This document shows, one piece after another, positions 56,185-64,000 of a stretch of DNA of 64,000 nucleotides; the stretch's first letter is position 1; every line of letters starts with the position of its first letter. Location of the stretch: the NCBI GenBank assembly GCA_905221605.1, contig CAJNDS010002850.1, positions 116,739 to 180,738 of the forward strand, in the 5' to 3' direction. A program made the position numbers and the translations under genes. A model generated the notes under the pieces. That model was not told the DNA's origin, did no database searches, and worked only from the letters and a program-made list of their open reading frames with translations. The stretch comes from Symbiodinium natans (taxonomy: Eukaryota > Sar > Dinophyceae > Suessiales > Symbiodiniaceae).

Positions 56185-56740
56185 CCGCTCGAGAAAACGC
56201 ACAAATTTCAAATCTGCGAATCTGAGTTTTCTCGAGGAAAAACAGATTTCAACTATGGAGATCTGCTTTTTCTCGAGGCAACGCAGATTCCAGGATTTGC
56301 AGATATGCAACCCTCAACAAATCTGCGAATCTGCGTTTTCTCGAGGAAATGCAGATTCGCAGATTTGCAGATTCGTGGGGGGCTGCAAATCTGCAAATCT
56401 GCGAATCTGGGTTTTCTCGAGGAAACGCAGATTCTCAGATTTGCAGATTTGTTGGGGTCTGCACATCTGCAAATCTGCGAATCTGGTTTTCTCGAGGAAA
56501 CGCAGACTCGCAGACTTGCAGATTTGTTGGGGACTACAAATCTGCAAATCTGCGAATCTGCGTTTTCTCGGGGAAACGCAGATTTGCAGATTCGTTGGGG
56601 GCTCCAAATCTGCGAATCTGGGTTTTCTCGAGGAAACGCAGATTCGCAGATTTGCAGATTTGTTGGGGGCTACACATCTGCATGCAAATCTGCGAATCTG
56701 TTTTTTCTCGAGGAAACGCAGATTCGCAAATCTGCACGGG
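56185..56740. repeat. Hairpin array around CTCGAG
   Basis: Eight or nine near-palindromes have the centre TTTTCTCGAGGAAA and arms made of AATCTGCG / CGCAGATT words. The centres lie near 56188, 56231, 56272, 56340, 56417, 56491, 56567, 56627 and 56707. Units from 56305 onward are 60-80 bp and separated by a GTTGGGGGCT linker. The frames open on both strands are a consequence of the palindromes. Confidence 0.92.
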
Positions 56741-57427
56741 GCCTTGAGTTTGACCCTACACTCTTCCCACTCACGAGCAAAACAAACAGAAACATACAGA
56801 ACACATAAGATACAGTATATATACACCTCATGTGCTGTCAGTTGCATGTGGACAATGTGCAGCTTGGTTTTCTTAGACCATCGCCCACCCCCATCCGACA
56901 AAGCACCTCGATGGACATCTGGATGAACGAAACGGGTTTTAAGCCGATGTCGAAGATGATTCCTTGTCCGATGTTTACAAGCTTGTCCAAAGCCTGAAAA
57001 TTCTGAGTTTTGACTTCCTTCCTTCTTCCGGTTGGTGTCGGTTTTGCGGCGGCAGGCTTGGACGTGGACTTCGAGGAGGGGGGGGGGAGCCTGTTGCAGT
57101 TGGACTTGGGGTTGGACCTGGGTTTGGTCGGCAAAGAGCATCAAGTTCAGGTGAAGGTGGCGGGGACCTCGCGAAGTTGAAGAGTTCTCCCAAGCCTTAC
57201 TACAGACGGCAGTGCTGGCAAAGCAACCGGCAACACTAAACGCGCTTTGCGTGATTCTAAACCCTCAGCCCTACATCCAAACTCTAAACCCTAAACCCTA
57301 AACCCCTAAGCCCTTGCGTGGCAAAAATGGGGAGCTCCAGGGATCCCCCTTTTTGCCAAGCCGCTGGAAACCGGCAGAGGGCTGACTGCTGGGGCATCCT
57401 TGCCAACAAGAGCACAACTATGGATGC
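56741..57427. other. Unique spacer
   Basis: A G-rich stretch (57040-57130) gives low-complexity open frames on both strands. CCCTAAA scraps lie at 57280-57310. No gene is recognised. Confidence 0.45.
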
Positions 57428-57724
57428 GTTTAGGGTTTGGGTTTAGGGTTTAGGGTTTAGGGTTTAGGGTTTAGGGTTTAGGGTTTAGGGTTTAGGGTTT
57501 AGGGTTTAGGGTTTAGGGTTTACGGTTTAGGGTTTAGGGTTTAGGGTTTTTAGGGTTAGGTTTTTAGGGTTTAGGGTTTAGGGTTTAGGGTTTAGGGTTT
57601 AGGGTTTAGGGTTTAGGGTTTAGGGTTTAGGTTTAGGGTTTAGGGTTTAGGGTTTAGGGTTTAGGGTTTAGGGTTTAGGGTTTAGGGTTTAGGGTTTAGG
57701 GTTTAGGGTTTAGGGTTTAGGGCC
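57428..57724 (+). repeat. Long TTTAGGG array (297 bp)
   Basis: About forty heptamers with a few length changes (near 57436, 57546-57562, 57630). The longest array in the window. Confidence 0.97.
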
Positions 57725-57800
57725 TAAACCTTAGGGTTGTCTGCCCAACTCATGGTCTCGTTGGGCCCATCTTTTGGTCTGTGGAGGCAACTACTACTTG

Positions 57801-57850
57801 GAACCCTAAACCCTAAACCCCAAACCCCAAACCCTAAACCCTAAACCCTT
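57801..57850 (-). repeat. CCCTAAA block
   Basis: About seven units, two of them CCCCAAA. It faces the array at 57428-57724. Confidence 0.92.
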
Positions 57851-57962
57851 GACACCATGTCAGGGCGTCCTGGAGGCATCCCTGGATCCTGGATAAGACG
57901 AGCTTGGTCCTCGAGATGATTCAAGCGGGCCCTAAACCACCCAAACTTCGAGCCCCTCTGCG

Positions 57963-58056
57963 AATATTATACAATACTATACAACATTATACAATATTAT
58001 ACAATATTACACAATATCATACAATATTATACAATAATGTACAATATTATACAATC
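57963..58056. repeat. ACAATATTAT decamer repeat
   Basis: About nine imperfect units of 10 bp, ending 230 bp beyond the actin stop codon on its 3' side. Confidence 0.9.
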
Positions 58057-58288
58057 AAGTTGGCGCAGAGGTGCTCCTGAATCTGCGTCGCATGATGTCG
58101 CATGCCCACGCGAGGCTTGGAACCTGGCATTGGATGTGCTGCCTGCGACTCTTGAGCACATTAATATGGCGTGCGACAGCAAGCGAACACGCGTGCACAT
58201 GCTGAGGCAAGCATCTCAAGAGCCGTCCATTTTTCTTTTGGCACGCGCAGTTCCGAATAGCCGGCAAGGAAGCTGGAGTTTTGACGCC

Positions 58289-59745
58289 TCAGAAGCACTT
58301 GCGATGCACGATGCTCGGCCCAGATTCATCATATTCCTCCTTGGCAATCCACATCTGCTGGAAAGTGCTGAGGGACGCCAAGATCGAACCGCCAATCCAC
58401 ACACCGTACTTCCGCTCAGGCGGAGCAACCACCTTGACCGTAATACTTGCCGGAGCCAGGGTTGTGAGCTCTTTTGTCAGGCGCTCTCCAATGCCGTCGA
58501 ACATGGTGTTGCCGCCCTCCAAAACCACGTTGCCATAGAGATCCCTGCGAATGTCGACGTCGCATTTCATGATGGACTGGAACACAAGGTCATGGACCCC
58601 TGCCTGTTCAAGGCCAATGAAGGACGGGTCGAACATCGCTTCCGGGCAACGGAAGCGCTCAGCCCCAACGGTGATCACTTGACCGTCAGGCAGCTCGTAG
58701 TTCTTCTCTATCGAGGACGATGTTTCGGCATCCTTCAGCTCCTGGTTGTAGTCTTTGGCAACGTAGCCCAGCTTCTCCTGCTCAGGCTTTGAAAAACGAA
58801 ACAACATCGATTCGTCAAAAAAAACACACGCCCCAAATCTTCTGAATGATGGCTTCTATGGCTTCTGTTGTATGCGTTGTGCCATACGTGGTTGCTTGCG
58901 TCGCAGGTGTTGATCTGTTGTGCAAGAAAGCGAGAGATTTCCAAGTATGTCATGTTGGATCGAGCAAGCCGCGTTTCGTTCTTCATCAGGACACGTGTTG
59001 GACATGTCCTTCCGAAACCCCTCGCCTTTATGTCTCGCACAATCTCTCTTTCTGCGGTGGTCGTGAAGGAGTAGCCGCGCTCGGAGAGGATTCTCACCAT
59101 GCGGTCCGTGAGATCGCGACCGGCCATGTCCAACCGCTGGATGGCATGGGGCAGCGCATATCCCTCGTAGATGGGCACCGAGTGGGAGACACCATCACCG
59201 CTGCTCAGCACAACGCCGGTAGTGCGGCCGGAGGAATAGAGGGCCAGCACACCCTGGATTGACACATACATCGCAGGGGTGTTGAAGGTCTCGAACATGA
59301 TCTGGGTCATCCTTTCACGATTGGCCTTGGGGTTCAGAGGAGCCTCGGTGAGTAGTACAGGGTGCTCTTCCGGAGAGACACGCAGCTCGTTGTAGAAGGT
59401 GTGGTGCCAGACTTTCTCCTCACGGCTCCAAAAGTATAAAGCCGGATTGAAAAAACGAACTCAAAAAACACTTAGAGAGGCTTCGCCTTGATTCTGTCAA
59501 GCTTCCAGGTCTTCCCAATTGGTGACGATGCCGTGCTCAATGGGGTATCTGATTGTCAGAATGCCGCGCTTGGCCTGCGCCTCATCTCCGATATAGGCAT
59601 CCTTTTGGCCCATGCCGACCATGACCCCTTGATGTTTGGGCCTCCCAACGATGCTGGGGAAGACGGCGCGGGGAGCGTCGTCCCCAGCAAAACCGGCCTT
59701 CATCATGCCGCTGCCGTTGTCAAGCACGAGAGCCTGGACCTCATC
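58289..59745 (-). CDS. Actin, three exons visible
   Basis: Actin forms cytoskeletal filaments and binds and hydrolyses ATP. Exons on the minus strand are 59745-59506, 59418-59026 and 58777-58289 (240, 393 and 489 bp). They give 80, 131 and 162 residues; with about three missing N-terminal residues this equals the usual 376. Signature stretches are present: [20 protein letters not shown] (phosphate-binding loop), [35 protein letters not shown] and the invariant end IVHRKCF. Both introns lack GT: intron 1 (59419-59505) fits GA-AG, intron 2 (58778-59025) fits GC-AG, each with AG|G at the acceptor. Position 1 of the conserved sequence is not preceded by an ATG; the frame stays open upstream to about 60083. 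Substitutions such as KHQGVM for KHPGIM suggest a divergent paralogue. Confidence 0.95.
58778..59025 (-). other. Actin intron 2, GC donor
   Basis: 248 bp. The join ATAAAG|GCGAGG...GAGCAG|GAGAAG restores [15 protein letters not shown]. The donor is GC and the acceptor AG|G. Confidence 0.88.
59419..59505 (-). other. Actin intron 1, non-canonical
   Basis: 87 bp. The join ACCTG|GAAGCT...CGTGAG|GAGAAA restores the conserved residues NW-E-D-L-E-K-V-W. With this choice the donor is GA; shifting by three bases makes it GC with acceptor GGAG|AAA. GT is impossible in either case. Confidence 0.85.
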
Positions 59746-60083
59746 ACCGTAGCCGTATCCTCCAAGGCGCCTGCCGAGCAGCTTCAGCGCCGTGGGGTCA
59801 GCAGCGAAGCCCTGCGTGTGCTTCAGGAGCTCGATCATCAGGTCCCCCTTGGCGCCATTGGCACCCACCAGTCGACTCCGGAGCCCCGAGATGGTGCCGT
59901 CGTCCTGGGAGTGCCGATAGCGCAGGCGGGCCTCCAGGGCTTGGCGCCGCAGGCTCCTCACCAGCGCGCGGCGGAAGCTGAGCTGAGCCTCGGGCTCCTT
60001 CCGGCGCGTTTGAACTGCGGCAAATCTTGTGCAACACTTGTGTGCCGAGGAGCGGTTTGCGGTTGCCTTTTCGCCATCAGGAA
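59746..60083 (-). CDS. Open in-frame extension upstream of actin
   Basis: The actin frame continues upstream for about 110 codons without a stop (to TAA near 60084). It has a protein-like, Arg/Leu-rich composition ([20 protein letters not shown], then [20 protein letters not shown]) but no ATG. An alternative is an acceptor AG|G at 59760 with the true first exon further upstream; an ATG in another frame lies near 60078. The stretch could be an N-terminal fusion, an upstream exon of the same transcript or unspliced intron. It is not part of any actin I know. Confidence 0.4.
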
Positions 60084-61108
60084 CTTAGGGTGCCCTCGTG
60101 TGGGTGAGTTTCTTGGAGGGCAGCATGCGAGTCTTCCAGGCGACTCCTTACTCGCCGGAGCACTCAGGACTACGGCCTCGAAGGGCCCCCATGAATTCGT
60201 ATGTCAGGGTTGGTCTGAATGCTCATAAAGTAGAAGTGGACCCCCGCCCCCCCAAACACGCTAAAAGGATGACTCCCCCTCCACCCACTTTCTAGGCTTT
60301 CTCAGGGCTGAAAAGTCCCAGAATGTGACTCCCCCACACTTATGGCTCCCCTCCCCCCCCCAAAACGCGGGGAGTCACATTCTGGGATTTTCAGGGCTGA
60401 AAGGTCCTGGAATGTGACTCCCCCGCACTGCCATGTCCCGGCTTGGGCCAAGGCGCAACTTCAGCACACAATGCAAACAGGCTTCGAGAAAAAACCATGG
60501 TCCAGGTGCGTGCCTACACTCTTGTCTGCCAATATACATTCGTAAACAAGCTCTACAGGTACGTACCAACAATCTCCCCTGCAACAATTTCTCGGCCGAT
60601 CTGATCGGCCACTTTTCTTGAACGCTGGGGTAAACCCCCCAGGTAGGGGTGCCAAATACGGAGTTTTAAGGTTTCCTCAGCTCGTCTCCGTGCGTGTGTG
60701 TGCGCGGATTTGGCCTACTGGTATAGCGTACTCTCTTAAGAAACAAGTTAAAAACCTAGCATACCCTAGATCAAAGTAGATCAAACCCCCCTGGTAACCC
60801 TAAACCCTAAACCCTAAATGGAAACTAAGAAACTTAGGGTACCCCAGGGCCTGGAAACCGTTTTCTTTACACAACGCTTTCACTGCCCACTCCCCTTCTG
60901 TCCTGCAAGCCAATGGTGTGATGCGGCTGCATCTCTTCATCACTCAGCGGCATGAGCCCTGCATTCTTGGCCATCGCGTGCCTGCAAACATGGGACACAC
61001 AGCAAGCTGCGGCGGTGAAGTTTGTGGGAACGACCTTCTAGACCTCGAGGAGAGAAGCGAAGCCAAAACCAAAATGCTGGAGGCTGCGTCCCCTTATCAG
61101 TACTCACT
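60084..61108. other. Intergenic region between actin and membrane-protein gene
   Basis: The segments 60311-60334 and 60369-60391 are inverted copies with the core CCCAGAATGTGACTCCCC. A third, direct copy (GGAATGTGACTCCCCCGCAC) lies at 60409-60428. A short CCCTAAA block lies at 60796-60818. No further gene is recognised. Confidence 0.6.
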
Positions 61109-62402
61109 CTAATCGAGCCTGCGCGCGTAGCAGTCCAACATCTTCCCCGAGTGCAGGACGATGAAAGATGCATGCGATTGATCTGCGATCAGGCGTAGCT
61201 TGTAGAGGTCATGGCAGTCCTTCCCAGGATGCAAGAAAAATCAACAAAATGTGCAGGCATCTCCTACCGAGAAAAAACATCTCAAAGCTTTTAGTCTTTT
61301 GCCGTCTCGGCCTCCTCATGATGCGCGTGGACCAGGACGTCGCAGCTGGCCAGGTGCACCTTGAAGCGCGCGGCGCAGCGATCCGGCATGTCGGAGCTCA
61401 CCGTCAGCAAGCTGTGGCCGATCTTCTCTTCCCACACCGGGCATCGGCCCTCGGGGGCGATCGCGCTGGGCATGAGGTACTCCTGCATTGTCGAGGACCT
61501 CAAGGCTTCACGGCTTCACCCCCCGAAGGGATGTTGAAAAAAAAAAAGGAGCCAAGAAGTTGGGAAACTCTCGCTGACAGTGTACACCATGCTGACAGTG
61601 TACACCATACATGCAGGCATGCAAGACCCCGAACGATCCAAGCCGAGGGGCAACCAGTTCTTAGCCACGTGTTCGGCACGGCCACCGGTGATGCAAATGT
61701 GATGGGGCTCCGCCTGTGGAAGCTCCGTGAGTCGACGCCGCAAGGTCTCGGCAGTCTCGGCAGATGCATCCTCCAAGGACCTCTGAAGCTAAAATTTGGG
61801 GAATGAGGTACCATATATAACCCCTTATAGGGTATATAGGGGATATGGGTTTTAGATGCATCCTCCAAGGACCTTGTGGGTGTGAAGTAGCCGCGCAGGA
61901 TCATCTTCGCAACGGCCGCATGGTCGATGTCCTTCTTCTTGAACTCCTTGGCCAGCTCGTCCTCGCAGCTGCCAGCAAGGCCCACGGCATCACACACGGC
62001 CTTGGCGTCGTAGTTGTTCTCCTTCAGCAAGGCCTTGATTGCTCCGACCGAGCGCTTGCCTTCATGCGGGTTGACAGAGACCTGATTGTCGGTGTGCACC
62101 TTCCTCAGATGCTTCATCTCTGCTTTCAAAGCCTTTCCTCGAAAATCCATTGCTTCCACAGCCTCCTTGGACATGTGGCTAAGCGCCTGCTTGCGTTGAT
62201 CTGCGGCCGGCTCGGGTGGAATGACCAAGTGCGAGGTACCATCGTGAACGACCTCGGTGGACTTGCCCGAACTACCCAAGAAGTAGCCGCCGCCGAAAGC
62301 TCCACACGCCACCACCAGGCCAATGACGATGCCAATGACCGGGTTGCAGCCCTTGCCCTCTGTCTTGTCACTAACAGGCTGGTACCCCTTTGTGTCAGCC
62401 AT
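61109..62402 (-). CDS. Membrane-anchored protein of unknown function, four exons
   Basis: The model starts at ATG 62402 (MADTKGYQPVSDKTEGKG). Exons are 62402-61873, 61780-61628, 61498-61297 (or 61303) and 61219-61109; every junction keeps the frame and the product is about 330 residues. Residues about 21-43 (NPVIGIVIGLVVACGAFGGG) form one glycine-rich membrane span, so the short N-terminus and the long C-terminal part lie on opposite sides. The soluble part has charged helical sequence (SKEAVEAMDFRGKALKAEMK), Cys-containing stretches (CDAVGLAGSCEDEL) and a C-terminal, probably beta-rich part (RFKVHLASCDVLVHA, then ASFIVLHSGKMLDCYARRLD). I do not recognise the family. If the last intron is not spliced, the protein ends after HEEAETAKD at 61291. 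Confidence 0.75.
61220..61296 (-). other. Third intron of membrane-protein gene, non-canonical
   Basis: Two donor choices keep frame: AAA|GACTAA (GA, 77 bp) or ACG|GCAAAA (GC, 83 bp, starting at 61302). Both join to GGAAG|GACTGCC. The following 36 codons are strongly protein-like, which supports splicing over the stop at 61291. Confidence 0.55.
61499..61627 (-). other. Second intron of membrane-protein gene, GT-AG
   Basis: 129 bp. The join TTCGG|GTCTTG...TTGAG|GTCCTC keeps the frame (D-R-S-G-S-S-T-M-Q-E-Y). It contains an 18 bp tandem duplication at 61573-61608 and an A/T run at 61536-61547. Again the acceptor is AG|G. Confidence 0.65.
61781..61872 (-). other. Introner-like intron with 21 bp direct repeats
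   Basis: 92 bp, not a multiple of three, so removal is needed to keep the frame. The 21 bp sequence at 61854-61874 is repeated exactly at 61762-61782. On the coding strand both copies begin AG|GT, so the donor lies in one copy and the acceptor in the other: ACAAG|GTCCTTGG...TCAGAG|GTCCTTGG. Splicing leaves a single copy (R-S-L-E-D-A-S). This is what insertion with duplication of the target would produce. Confidence 0.85.
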
Positions 62403-62749
62403 CCAGTGATAAAAGGAGCGCGAGTTCAACGACTAGGTGCAGGCTTCGAGCCGAAAGACCTAAAGCAAAGGGCGGAGCAAGATCCTGTCGTGTCGTGTTC
62501 TGTTCCTTGCTCAACGACAAGCATGTTCTTCCACCACGTCCACCCCACCCCCCGGCCTCTGCTCCTCCGTCTTCCTGCAGTCCGAGACATCAGGAGGTCT
62601 CGCACAATTCATTCACTCAGGCTGAATATCCGCAAACACCGCAATCCTTGAAGCTGGGCACGGGCCGAGATTCGTCGGGAGCTTGGCTGTGGCTCTGCAA
62701 AGGTCACCTCCAAATGGGCTCAGGGGTCCAAACCTCCATAGTGCAAACT
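62403..62749. other. Upstream region of membrane-protein gene
   Basis: No TATA-like or other promoter motif is convincing, as is usual for dinoflagellates. C-rich words lie at 62536-62560. Confidence 0.4.
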
Positions 62750-62838
62750 TAGGGTTTAGGGTTTAGGGTTTAGGGTTTAGGGTTTAGGGTTTAGGGTTTA
62801 GGGTTTAGGGTTTAGGGTTTAGGGTTTAGGGTTTAGGG
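62750..62838 (+). repeat. TTTAGGG array
   Basis: About twelve and a half perfect heptamers, about 350 bp upstream of the membrane-protein gene start. Confidence 0.97.
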
Positions 62839-64000
62839 CAATGTATGCAGCAGGCTTTGAGGCTACGACTGCGACTGATGCTGATACGGAGCGACTCAGG
62901 GGCCTGCAAGCAGGATCCAACCGGGGCTGCGGCACGCAAGCTTGATCTTTGAAGGTAAAAAGTTCATTCCTTGCTTTGAAGCTTTCAAAACTCAACAAGG
63001 CTGCCATGACCAGATCTTATGCAAGAGCTGCGCGACAGCCTGCGGTCCAGCGAGGGTGAGACTCACATAAACCGAGCACTGAATGCACAGATTCCGTGAG
63101 CGTCTACGATGATAAACAGGCTACAGTGCTAGGGTTCAGCTCTTCGGATATATATTCGCCTGCTCTTCCTCTGTCAGGCAAGTTGCTCTGAGGCTTTGGG
63201 GCACCGCACGGAAGCTTTCGGGATTGGTAGCCACAGAAGAGGAACGCGAAACTCGACAACCTCACAGGGCATGGCCGAAGCGATAATCATGTGATAAGCG
63301 GCAGGCGTTACAATGTCAGAGTCTTGCGAAGCTAAACGCTGTGACATGGGGGCCTTGTTTCCAATTCCATGAGGCACTCTGCGGGCAGAAATCTGCGAAA
63401 AAGTTCGGAGATGGCTGCTAGCTCCGGTTAGGTTGGGGTCTTCACAACTTTGAGGACGGGTACAAGGCTTTAGGACTCCTGAGCTGACGGGTCGACAGAC
63501 CACTTGAAAGCTCGGGAAACTTGCCAGTTCTGCGTCCCTAAACACTGCATCTCCCAAGCCCCGAAGAAAGGTGTGAGACTCTGCCATAGGCTCCAGTCTG
63601 CGACAGGAGGATCCTCGTGAACGCGGCCGCAACGGATGACAGGCTCTTGTTGCACTCAGGACCAATTGTGAAGCAAAGAGCGCAAAAATCGGCTTCGAAT
63701 TCCAGAATTCGCAGCAAGATCGACAGCCCCGCCACCACTTCCCAAACCTGCAAGGGAGCATCACGCGCTCTTTGCCTCCGCAGCGTCGCCAGCTGCCTTT
63801 TCTTGACACATGGGGAGAAGCACCAAAGCTGCGTCGAAGGTCTTGAGCTGCAGCACCGAGCAATGCTCCTCGGCCACACTCTGCTGCGCAGGCTGCTAGA
63901 GCATCACAAGGGGCGTATTGGCGCTATTCCAGCTGCCACACAGCCACAGCTCGAACAGCGCAAGAGTTGAAGCCAATTGACAGAGCCGACAGGGTCATCG
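62839..64000. other. Unique region, long open frames without motifs
   Basis: A minus frame at 63174-63863 is open for 229 codons, and a plus frame at 63617-63970 for 117 codons. They overlap, neither shows a recognisable domain, and no splice pattern can be argued. The window ends inside this region. Confidence 0.35.

Noticed and set aside
56255-57144. Long open frames on both strands over the CTCGAG hairpin array
   Set aside because: Palindromic repeats open frames on both strands at once, and composition and repetition explain them.
63174-63863. 229-codon minus-strand open frame
   Set aside because: No motif, no start context or splice evidence, and the opposite strand is also open. It was left as a note only.
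1-64000. Chromosome end (true telomere) in this window
   Set aside because: Arrays are short, internal, and in both orientations with genes and elements between them; neither end of the window is a telomere array.
1-64000. tRNA, rRNA, snRNA or spliced-leader RNA genes
   Set aside because: I looked for T-loop words (GTTCGAATC), 5S-like boxes and the conserved spliced-leader end. Only an isolated GTTCGAATC at about 55303, without a cloverleaf, was found.

Overview
The window looks like nuclear DNA of a dinoflagellate, most likely a symbiodiniacean or other Suessiales-type alga. Four things point that way. (1) An actin gene (58289-59745, minus strand) has introns that fit GA or GC donors and AG|G acceptors, the relaxed splicing known from dinoflagellates. 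(2) A neighbouring multi-exon gene has an intron bounded by exact direct repeats, as dinoflagellate introner-type introns can be. (3) A 9.5 kb Ty1/copia element and decayed RT-type ORF fragments resemble families I know from Symbiodinium-like genomes. (4) Telomere-type heptamers (TTTAGGG / CCCTAAA) occur throughout. Coding density is very low. No bacterial operons, rRNA, tRNA, spliced-leader gene or CRISPR array was found by eye.

Layout. 1-17.3 kb is a mosaic of short unrelated segments (about 0.1-1.5 kb) separated by interstitial telomere-type arrays in both orientations; some segments hold exon-like scraps. It also holds a 320 bp TIR element (14193-14512) and several microsatellites. 17.3-26.8 kb is one nearly complete copia retrotransposon (LTRs, PBS, gag, protease, integrase, RT, RNase H, C-terminal membrane and SAP-like module, PPT), inserted in a telomere-type array. 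26.8-37.9 kb returns to the mosaic, with the longest arrays at 30409-30691, 32206-32421 and 32525-32700. 37.9-42.8 kb is GC-rich, with minus-strand remains of an RT-bearing retroelement family plus tandem repeats. 44402-46892 is a 2.49 kb AT-rich island with perfect 24 bp terminal inverted repeats and an internal row of hairpins. 49.6-54.8 kb is a satellite made of a conserved block of about 215 bp and variable tracts of an 8 bp unit. 56.2-56.75 kb is a second hairpin array. 57.4-62.85 kb is the only clearly genic part: actin and a membrane-anchored protein of unknown function, both on the minus strand.

The two well supported host genes lie on the same strand about 1.4 kb apart (61109 to 59745), which fits the unidirectional gene order common in dinoflagellates. 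Most of the remaining sequence is explained by three processes: insertion of telomere-type DNA, retroelement and TIR-element insertion, and local tandem amplification. All functional statements come from reading the sequence without database searches; exon fragments are tentative.
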